64,000 bases of DNA, from assembly GCF_905404315.1 (NCBI RefSeq), contig NC_066292.1:5828001-5892000 (forward strand), given 5' to 3'. The position numbers and the translations under genes are program-made. The notes under the pieces are model-generated. The model was not told where the DNA came from. It ran no database searches and saw nothing but the letters and a program-made list of their open reading frames with translations. Shown here piece by piece: positions 63,801-64,000 of the stretch. How positions within the stretch are numbered: the stretch's first letter is position 1; each line of letters begins with the position of its first letter. The DNA comes from Leptidea sinapis (taxonomy: Eukaryota > Arthropoda > Insecta > Lepidoptera > Pieridae).

Positions 63801-63858
63801 ACCCGACCGTTGCACCTGCACTGGGTCCACGGGCCCCAGCCACTCCAACCTCCGTTAA
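20712..63858 (-). CDS. unc-5: unc-5 netrin receptor, 3' seven coding exons (5' part outside window)
   Basis: UNC5 proteins are single-pass guidance receptors for netrin. They mediate repulsion alone or with DCC/Frazzled, and vertebrate members can signal cell death. The coding join on the minus strand is 63858-63688, 50608-50459, 29549-29412, 25959-25812, 25037-24916, 22945-22712, 21889-20712. All borders are AG/GT and the phases chain perfectly (1,1,1,2,1,1). The product of 713 residues (residue 1 split at the upstream border) has TSP1-1 about 2-57, TSP1-2 59-104, a TM helix 116-135, a linker to about 270, ZU5 about 275-375, UPA about 430-560 and a death domain about 630-710. The order matches the UNC5 family exactly. 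Signal peptide and Ig domains are missing because they lie upstream, beyond 64000. No frameshift or stop interrupts it, so I regard it as a functional gene. Confidence 0.96.
22463..22648 (-). repeat. SINE-B copy, 5'-truncated
   Basis: The plus strand has a T-run, GATAATAAGGGACGAGAAGA, CAGCTGATGGTAATTGATAC and CAGTAATTTCACTAGCT. It lies in the intron just before the last coding exon of unc-5. Confidence 0.8.
22712..22945 (-). CDS. unc-5: unc-5 exon: start of ZU5 domain
   Basis: This 234-bp exon is phase 1 at both ends, with acceptor TCTGCAG above 22945 and donor GTAATT below 22712. It encodes GSMYDAANESVTLQLAELV, a serine-rich joint, then the ZU5 opening SSGARLALPAAGVALSIPEG and EQVYVAVVKDDRYR. 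The pattern GaxLxLPxxGVxLxIPEGA is the hallmark of ZU5 domains in UNC5, ankyrin and ZO-1. An ATG at codon 3 of the exon is internal to the protein and should not be taken as a start. Confidence 0.94.
23275..23775 (-). mobile_element. non-LTR retrotransposon, RT C-terminal end and 3' tail (LINE-A)
   Basis: On the minus strand the translation includes RVQRRAARIVGDSVLCERL and, after a small frame slip, RRDVASLCVFYRIYHG, IPAAEFHLRTTRH, TTKLWNELPCAVFPGRYDM and TFLKGRQRSC. It then reaches a non-coding tail that ends in an A-run (T-run on plus at 23278). This is the conserved C-terminus of a LINE common in Lepidoptera. It is 5'-truncated. It lies in the intron between the ZU5-start exon and the linker exon of unc-5. 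Confidence 0.85.
24449..24600 (+). repeat. tRNA-derived SINE (SINE-C), 3'-truncated
   Basis: The head TATAGCCGAG...AGAGGTCCCGGGTTCGAATC has an intact B box (GGTTCGAATC). The body breaks off after TTTATTTGTATTTATG. It lies inside the second unc-5 intron from the 3' end. Confidence 0.78.
24619..24775 (-). repeat. tRNA-like unit, single diverged copy
   Basis: GAACGATGCGGGTTTCGAAC, ACGTTCGAGTGAGGTATCGT and TGGCTTCATCTACAGGATCC match the units at 29772-30212. Confidence 0.65.
24916..25037 (-). CDS. unc-5: unc-5 exon: cytoplasmic linker
   Basis: This 122-bp exon starts in phase 2 and ends in phase 1. The acceptor is TTCTTTCAG above 25037 and the donor is a consensus GTAAGT below 24916. The first codon, split with the preceding exon, is AGC (Ser). 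It encodes YASPVDHQVTP, a Ser/Thr-rich stretch, DEYDTKPYAESEHS and SSCFTS. No folded domain is recognisable; this is the flexible link between membrane and ZU5. Its length plus the preceding exon is 270 bp, a multiple of three. Confidence 0.9.
25038..25811 (-). other. unc-5 intron between the two linker exons
   Basis: A 774-bp intron with no recognised repeat. The ORFs at 25263-25558 have no family signature. Confidence 0.75.
25812..25959 (-). CDS. unc-5: unc-5 exon: juxtamembrane cytoplasmic segment with YxxP motifs
   Basis: This 148-bp exon starts in phase 1 and ends in phase 2. The acceptor is AATGGCAG above 25959 and the donor is GTAAGTCAG below 25812. The split codon with the TM exon gives Asp. 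It encodes FQPEIYPTVEK, a proline-rich stretch with RPPRYEHPQPDPR and the end HYDVPHLTN. Tyrosines near residues 160, 182 and 195 lie in acidic or proline contexts. FQP occurs at the equivalent place in vertebrate UNC5; the rest of this linker is poorly conserved in the family, so assignment rests on splice phase, position and lack of stops. Confidence 0.9.
26302..26344. repeat. perfect 19-bp inverted repeat, 5-bp spacer
   Basis: ATCGAAATTGACCAAATAG (26302-26320), loop TATAT, then the exact reverse complement to 26344. Confidence 0.95.
26386..26832. repeat. old interspersed repeat (TTCGAAAAAGGAGGAGG family)
   Basis: It starts ACCGACTTCGAAAAAGGAGG and passes TTACCTCAATACTTTCGACT and ATCGCGCCAACCGATTTCGA. 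It ends ATTAATTAGTGTACTTCAAA before an A-rich run. Relative to 13085-14028 it lacks the segment around the MITE site. A stray end (CCCCTTTTTTGAAGTCGGTT) lies at 42435-42455. Confidence 0.7.
27158..27492. mobile_element. MITE with CAGGAGG ends
   Basis: The left end reads CAGGAGGCCTATTACCAAAA. The right end reverse-complements to CAGGAGGTCTATTACCAAAA. This is a TIR of about 26 bp with two mismatches. AAC occurs directly on both sides (27155-27157 and 27493-27495) and may be a 3-bp target duplication. The 335-bp element has no recognisable coding; the short open frames at 27197-27632 are incidental. The superfamily is undetermined. Confidence 0.75.
27962..28222 (-). repeat. SINE-B copy
   Basis: A full-length but diverged copy: TGATAATCGATACGCC, GTCTCATTTCTCCAGTAATT, GCAAAGGAGCCTCCTATTGG. 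Confidence 0.8.
28437..29100 (-). mobile_element. non-LTR retrotransposon C-terminus (LINE-D)
   Basis: The minus strand reads LQKRAVRAIYQLCYRQSLKE, KFKEINIMTVHSH, a stop, IYENLIYIHKN, YYNTRNKGLLVTNSSRLHKI, NSFKGKCKNFYNKVP and a 3' region with GGCGCTCTGAGAGAG on the plus strand. This is the C-terminal end of a Jockey/CR1-like reverse transcriptase. Three shorter copies of the 3' region occur elsewhere in the window. Confidence 0.82.
29412..29549 (-). CDS. unc-5: unc-5 exon: transmembrane segment
   Basis: This 138-bp exon is too short for an ordinary ORF search but well supported. The acceptor is TAACAG above 29549, the donor is GTGATT at 29411-29406, and both ends are phase 1. The split codon with the TSP1-2 exon reads GTG (Val). 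It encodes AAHNDVP, then a hydrophobic run LYIGIAVAVVVFLAGAAVVY (about residues 116-135) and a basic stop-transfer segment KLLQRKTR. This is the expected place for the UNC5 membrane helix, directly after the second TSP1. The intron upstream is about 20.9 kb, the longest in the window. Confidence 0.94.
29772..30212 (-). repeat. two tandem tRNA-like units, reverse orientation
   Basis: GTTCGAGTGACGTATCGTCA occurs twice, 300 bp apart, each next to a tRNA-like core (GCAGGACTCGAACCCACGGC and GCTCTGCCAACTGAGCTAAC in the right unit). The B box is clear on the minus strand. The same family as 36353-36800. It sits about 220 bp upstream (gene sense) of the unc-5 transmembrane exon. Confidence 0.75.
30630..30735 (+). 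repeat. fragment of the fold-back element
   Basis: TTGAAGTAGGCGTTACTTTG, GCGGAAATCCATAATAATCC and TTAATTCCGCCAATATTTGT match 18690-18780; the CACGTG core is lost. Confidence 0.65.
30832..31456 (-). mobile_element. Helitron-like element, longer form
   Basis: On the minus strand it could start TCTTAATTACGTGACACG after an A at 31457 and ends with CTAG at 30835-30832 before a T; inside, the plus strand reads CTAGCTAACCCGACAGACGT. The interior has no transposase. The left boundary is firmer than the right. Confidence 0.5.
31908..32260 (-). repeat. interspersed repeat with CTAGCTGATGCCCGC terminus
   Basis: It opens CTAGCTGATGCCCGCCACTT on the plus strand and runs to about TTCAGTATCTCCGACGTAAA. 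This is a diverged copy of a repeat widespread in moths and butterflies. CTAG|T on the minus strand suggests a Helitron-like 3' end. A shorter relative begins about 37848 (CTAGCTGATATCCGCGATTT). Confidence 0.45.
32793..33038 (+). repeat. SINE-B copy
   Basis: Blocks AGGAGGCTCTTTTCACAGGA, TGCCGTGAAGCAGTAATGTG, TGAAATTACTAGGCAAATGA and TCCCTTATTTCCATAAAAAA. Confidence 0.8.
33770..33995 (-). repeat. tRNA-derived SINE (SINE-C)
   Basis: Reverse-oriented: ACACAAATTATCTTGCCCCA, AACATACATGATTCGGAAAC, GGGATTCGAACCCGG and GGTCACTAACCACTGGGCTA. A and B boxes are recognisable on the minus strand. Confidence 0.85.
34100..34240 (+). mobile_element. LINE-A fragment, degenerate
   Basis: It resembles the end of the LINE-A coding part, with CAGGACGATACGACATGGGT followed by ACCTTCAAAAA and AAAGGACGGCAGAG. 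It joins directly to a SINE-B copy at 34238. Confidence 0.55.
34238..34516 (-). repeat. SINE-B copy
   Basis: Blocks TGATCATAAGGGGCGAGACG, AGCTAATGGTAATTGATATG, CAGTAATTTCACTAGCTACG and GCCAACCACTGGTAAGC. Immediately after it, 34525-34570 has a scrap of LINE-A tail (ATTCCTCTGGTGTTGCAGGA). Confidence 0.8.
35140..35560 (+). mobile_element. non-LTR retrotransposon C-terminus (LINE-C)
   Basis: The plus strand reads NTRNRHKVIMPLTRLSRVSK, SFVGRCICFYNEIP, then frame-slipped sequence ending CTCAGGCTATTAAATAA. A 3' tail follows, with AAAGCCCGCTGAGTTTGTTG and GATGTCACATCCTATTTTGA up to TTTGAATTTGAATA. It is the end of a Jockey/CR1-like LINE related to LINE-D. Confidence 0.78.
36270..36350 (-). repeat. 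inverted piece of the tRNA-like repeat
   Basis: ATAACCCTCACCTCTGGGAT and ACAAAATTTATGATCGACG are the reverse complement of the tail of the unit found directly to the right. The locus is therefore a head-to-head arrangement of one partial unit with two direct units. Confidence 0.65.
36353..36800 (+). repeat. two tandem tRNA-like units (tRNA-Ala-like)
   Basis: Two direct copies, about 321 bp apart, each carry TTGGCTCAGTTG (A box) and a B box (GGTTCGAGCCC at 36454-36464; AGTTCGAGTCC at 36771). Each unit is preceded by CTGAGAGTTGAACAAGAC and followed by TCGTTCATAAATT. The putative anticodon loop ACGGCAT would give GGC (Ala), but position 33 is not T and the acceptor arms do not pair well. I call a tRNA-derived repeat, not a tRNA gene. 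Confidence 0.75.
37131..37164. repeat. perfect 16-bp inverted repeat, 2-bp spacer
   Basis: CTAAGTTTGATGGTTC (37131-37146), AG, GAACCATCAAACTTAG (37149-37164). Confidence 0.95.
37268..37546 (-). repeat. SINE-B copy
   Basis: Blocks CAATTGATACGCGCTGCTCA, TTGTCCAGTAATTTCACTAG, TTACACATTACTGCTTCACT and GCACCCTACCACTGGTAAAC. Confidence 0.8.
39350..39560 (-). mobile_element. RTE-type LINE C-terminal fragment
   Basis: The minus strand encodes LQWAGYI-like MQWAGYICRVKDKRL, then KRLVGRPKRRWADDIKEICG, the GRPxxRWxDD signature of RTE C-termini. Only this small piece remains. Confidence 0.8.
40920..41000. repeat. LINE-type 3' end remnant (AATCAAAATCATT)
   Basis: AAAATCAAAATCAAAGTCAA followed by AATCATTATTCAATTAGGC resembles the 3' terminus many Lepidopteran LINEs leave. 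Similar scraps occur at 41428-41560 and 63880-63960 (ATCAAAATCACTTTATT). Confidence 0.45.
41045..41315 (-). repeat. SINE-B-like copy, strongly diverged
   Basis: Weak but collinear traces: CACTCAGGATTTCTGAACAA, AAATTCTGACGGGCATCTC, TTCTGCTTGACGGCAGAATA and ATATGGAACCCATG. It may be an older subfamily. Confidence 0.45.
41428..41560. repeat. AATCACTTTATT repeat copy
   Basis: ATCAAAATCACTTTATTCAT, GGAAATGACGCTTATGAATT and AGAAGTAGCAAGACACTCAT match the copy at 63878-63960. Just left, 41341-41400 looks like an RTE-type C-terminal scrap (WRRIVRRST). Confidence 0.55.
42018..42320 (-). repeat. LINE-D 3' end copy
   Basis: It is near-identical to 28437-28740: GGCATTTATTTTCTCAA, TACTACCGCTTCGGAAACAA, GGCGCTCTGAGAGAAAAGAA and CTAGTCCCAGGCTGTCTGAT. 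It is truncated after the GACAGAGCCATTTTT block. Confidence 0.85.
42962..43164. mobile_element. fold-back element with about 75-bp imperfect inverted arms
   Basis: The left arm AAATGTTTTGTGTTTTCTTG...GACACGTGTTTCGCCTCT (to 43035) pairs with the right arm AGAGGTGAAACACGTGTCG...ACTCAAAACATTT (from 43090). A 54-bp centre separates them. The same text without the second arm occurs at 18690-18853 and 30630-30735. Confidence 0.75.
43637..43932 (+). repeat. SINE-B copy, near full length
   Basis: Blocks ACCAGTGGGAGGCTTCTTTG, GATGCCGGCTAGATTATAAG, GTAATGTGTAAACATTACTG, GAAATTACTGGGCAAATGAG and TCGTCCCTTATTTTCATAAA with an A-run. One of the best copies for defining the family. Confidence 0.85.
44663..44950 (+). 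repeat. SINE-B copy
   Basis: Blocks ACCAGTGAGACGCTCCCTTG, CGCCTATTTCTGCCGTGAAG, GAAATTACTAGGCAAATGAT and GTCCCTTGTTTTCATAAAAA. Only about 730 bp beyond the previous copy, same orientation. Confidence 0.82.
45225..45560 (-). mobile_element. RTE-type LINE 3' end
   Basis: The minus strand encodes MAVGRAHSFTDRWWGRKVLE, RTGRSCVGRPATRWTND and IAGIRWMGQR. It continues into a 3' tail with TCCAGCACTGGACGTCTTCC and a (GAT)n run, seen on plus as TCATCATTATCATCATCAGC. Confidence 0.82.
45608..45785 (-). mobile_element. LINE-A 3' fragment, degenerate
   Basis: The plus strand has a T-run, then CGGGTCACCTGATGATAAAA, GGAGCATTGCCGG and ATACCGCACAAGGAAGGTC, matching the reverse complement of the LINE-A 3' end. 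Confidence 0.6.
45940..46613 (+). mobile_element. mariner remnant with internal deletion
   Basis: The ends share an inverted repeat: CACACTAAAAG on the left (about 45947) and CTTTTAGTGTG on the right (about 46599). Inside are pieces of a mariner transposase on the plus strand in more than one frame: LTVEQKRARVE, IVTGEETWIY, and later HSPDLATCDF with FPKIKDLMRGFTF and NSEEAVIAFNQHVE. The last part corresponds to the C-terminal end of the mariner catalytic domain. The block carrying the second catalytic Asp is missing, and the usual GDETW motif reads GEETW. The open frame 46085-46507 is therefore transposon debris, not a host gene. Confidence 0.8.
48490..48715 (-). repeat. LINE-D 3' end copy, diverged
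   Basis: Shared blocks are CTTTTTGATGTCATTTCTAA, CGCTTCGGAAACAAATGGCG, AAGAAACTCTCTCAGCATTC and TAGTCCCAGGCTGTCCACTG. Confidence 0.75.
49050..49275 (+). repeat. LINE-C 3' end copy
   Basis: It has AAAGATTGGGAATGGATCGA, CCGCCCTCAGGCTATTTTAA, AGTCCGCTGAGTTTCTTGCA and the end GAATAAAAATATTTGAATTT. Confidence 0.7.
50459..50608 (-). CDS. unc-5: unc-5 exon: second thrombospondin type-1 repeat
   Basis: This 150-bp exon is phase 1 at both ends, with acceptor CTCCAG above 50608 and donor GTAACG at 50458-50453. The split first codon joins the previous exon as Gly. It encodes SGRWGAWTEWSECGSDC and then RQSRRRSCVGDTC, with six cysteines and the WxxWxxW signature. It is shorter than the first repeat because the loop between the middle cysteines is reduced. 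About 13.1 kb of repeat-rich intron separates it from the first TSP1 exon. Confidence 0.94.
51890..52420 (-). mobile_element. non-LTR retrotransposon C-terminus (LINE-C)
   Basis: The plus strand starts AAATTGAAATATTTTTATTC and runs through GATGTGACATCACTTATAGA, AACTAAGCGGGCTTTATTTT and CCTGAGGGCGCTCGC. On the minus strand the coding traces include KFKEINILTVAS and VNTRNRHKL. It is the reverse-oriented relative of 35140-35560. Confidence 0.75.
53657..53850 (-). repeat. SINE-B copy with internal deletion
   Basis: Blocks TTTATGAAAAAAAGAGACGG, TTGCCCAGTAAGTTCACTAG and TTCACGGCAGAAATAGGCAC. The CAGCTGATGG to GCGGCACT segment is deleted. Confidence 0.75.
54210..54385 (+). mobile_element. RTE-type LINE C-terminal fragment
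   Basis: The plus-strand translation runs WSDPSGNRYRGTPKMRWSDD and then LEKAKNRELWKKMEEG, the RTE pattern RxRGRPxxRWxDD. It is only about 60 codons long and heavily truncated on both sides. Confidence 0.75.
54893..55155 (-). repeat. tRNA-derived SINE (SINE-C)
   Basis: Reverse-oriented and well preserved: ACACAAATTATCTTGCCCCA, ATGACTCGGAAACAAACATC, GTGATTCGAACCCGGGACCT and CGCTAACCACTCGGCTATAC. Confidence 0.88.
56277..56535 (+). mobile_element. LINE-A C-terminal fragment, frameshifted
   Basis: The plus strand reads IPAAEFHLRTTRHKLGYHPH and LDVWRSSTVR. The frame then slips so that the later part reads out of phase. The 3' tail is cut short and ends in an A-run. Same family as 23275-23775. Confidence 0.8.
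56661..57868. mobile_element. probable non-autonomous DNA transposon, ACTTCCCGCTAA ends
   Basis: The left end ACTTCCCGCTAAGAAAATTG and the right end TTAGCGGGAAGT (about 57857-57868) form a 12-bp TIR. The left half matches a repeat I recognise as common in Lepidoptera (TTCTGAGGTCCTAGGAAGC, AATAACTTTTGAACGGTTTT, TGTATGCGCGTTAGAAGTTA). Whether both ends belong to one insertion is uncertain. It includes a GT microsatellite. Confidence 0.5.
56809..56853. repeat. (GT)n microsatellite
   Basis: An interrupted run of GT dinucleotides lies within the repeat at 56661-57868. Confidence 0.9.
58310..58745 (-). repeat. SINE-B copy split by a 178-bp insertion
   Basis: The first part, 58310-58500, has CAATAAGGGATGACACGAGC to TCACTAGATACGGCACCCTT. 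The second, 58679-58745, resumes ACCCTTCTGACCGAAACACA and TTCACGGCAGAAATAGGCGC. ACCCTT (58495-58500 and 58679-58684) is duplicated around the insert. Confidence 0.75.
59485..59678 (-). repeat. SINE-B copy, 5'-truncated
   Basis: Blocks CAGCTGATGGTAATTGATAC, CTGAGCGGCACTACAATTGC, TGAACAGTAATTTCACTAGC. Confidence 0.8.
60305..60520 (+). repeat. SINE-B copy with internal deletion
   Basis: Blocks ACCAGTGGGAAATTTTACCT, GGATGCCGGCTAGATTATGG and GGGCAGGGCGTATCAATTAC. The CACTAGC segment is missing. Confidence 0.78.
61618..61840 (+). mobile_element. LINE-A 3' fragment
   Basis: The plus-strand sequence covers the last coding part (CTACAAAGCTGTCGAATGAA, then TTCCGGGACGATACGACATG) and the 3' tail through CGTTTGTCCACG to an A-run. 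Reverse-frame ORFs here are shadows. Confidence 0.8.
62348..62545 (-). repeat. LINE-D 3' end copy with local rearrangement
   Basis: It shares CATAAAAGGCATTTATTTTC, TTTGATGTCATTTCTAATAA and CTCTCCCAGCAATC with the other copies. At 62455-62470 the usual CTCTGAGAGAGAAG is replaced by CTCTGGGCTCTCTCAGAAG. Confidence 0.8.
62990..63105 (+). repeat. LINE 3' terminus (CTTTGACTTTGACTT)
   Basis: ATGCAAATAAAAACTTTGAC and TTTGACTTTT form the typical tail of another Lepidopteran LINE; only about 100 bp remains. Confidence 0.5.
63297..63598. mobile_element. MITE with CGGCCGTTCCC ends, TTA target site (copy 2)
   Basis: This 302-bp copy has ends CGGCCGTTCCCAATATTCAG and, reverse-complemented, CGGCCGTTCCCAATAAACTA, giving a 15-bp perfect TIR. 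TTA flanks both sides (63294-63296 and 63599-63601). Apart from small indels it is the same sequence as 13578-13861 in the same orientation. It ends only about 90 bp below the unc-5 TSP1-1 exon, in the downstream intron. Confidence 0.87.
63688..63858 (-). CDS. unc-5: unc-5 exon: first thrombospondin type-1 repeat
   Basis: This 171-bp exon (2 + 56 codons + 1) has acceptor CCCCAG just above 63858 and donor GTAAGC at 63687-63682. It starts inside a split codon, probably Val, then NGGWSGWGPWTQC. The WxxWxxW motif is a typical C-mannosylation site of TSP1 repeats. Six cysteines are present, and PLNGGAPCQGQSV closely matches the first TSP1 of known UNC5 receptors. Both flanking introns are phase 1, as usual for extracellular modules. 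The open frame upstream of the acceptor, including an ATG near 63910, is intron. This is the first exon in the window; the Ig exons must lie upstream. Confidence 0.95.
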
Positions 63859-63877
63859 CTGGGGAAAAATCATCTCT

Positions 63878-63960
63878 AATCAAAATCACTTTATTGTAAG
63901 GAAATGACACTTATAAATGTCAAAAGTTTTCTTTTATGAAAAGAAGTGGCAAGAAACTGT
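63878..63960. repeat. AATCACTTTATT repeat copy
   Basis: ATCAAAATCACTTTATTGTA, GGAAATGACACTTATAAATG and AAGAAGTGGCAAGAAACTGT. It begins about 20 bp upstream (gene sense) of the unc-5 TSP1-1 exon acceptor. Confidence 0.6.
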
Positions 63961-64000
63961 AACGTTCGAATTGCAACTTAAGCCCACTTAACATATATAT

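Noticed and set aside
1..64000. CRISPR arrays, bacterial operons or phage genes
   Set aside because: No regular repeat-spacer pattern and no prokaryotic gene organisation; the sequence is an intron-containing animal locus.

Overview
The window is animal nuclear DNA, AT-rich and crowded with repeats. It almost certainly comes from a moth or butterfly (Lepidoptera). The main reasons are the repeat families: LINE 3' ends coding IPAAEFH...TTRH, small A|TC...CTAG|T Helitron-like elements, and tRNA-derived SINEs of a kind I associate with Lepidoptera. Species cannot be named from this alone.

There is one convincing host gene, on the minus strand: an unc-5 (UNC5) netrin-receptor gene. It runs from the right side of the window to its stop codon at 20712. 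Seven coding exons can be placed with canonical GT/AG borders and fully consistent reading phases. In gene order they encode TSP1-1 (63688-63858), TSP1-2 (50459-50608), the transmembrane helix (29412-29549), two cytoplasmic linker exons (25812-25959 and 24916-25037), the first half of ZU5 (22712-22945), and one large terminal exon with the rest of ZU5, the UPA domain and the death domain (20712-21889). Together they give 713 residues, counting one residue split at the first junction. The signal peptide and Ig domains must lie beyond the right edge. Introns are about 13.1, 20.9, 3.5, 0.8, 2.0 and 0.8 kb.

The left third (1-20711) is the 3' flank of unc-5. I see no host gene there, only remnants of LINEs, Helitron-like elements, a nearly intact Tc1-type DD34E transposon (15497-17030), several MITEs with clear target-site duplications, and SINEs. 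The large introns carry the same families: at least 13 copies of one roughly 280-bp SINE-like repeat, four copies of a tRNA-derived SINE, tandem tRNA-like units, several LINE C-terminal fragments, a mariner remnant, a fold-back element and two copies of a TTA-flanked MITE. A few introns also hold repeat-poor, compositionally complex blocks that could be regulatory.

I found no new multi-gene system. The more unusual signals are small: near-perfect short hairpins and a microinversion that look like template-switch mutations, tandem tRNA-like units at several loci, CRK-type YxxP motifs in the receptor's juxtamembrane segment, and an exon phasing that would let several exons be skipped without loss of frame.
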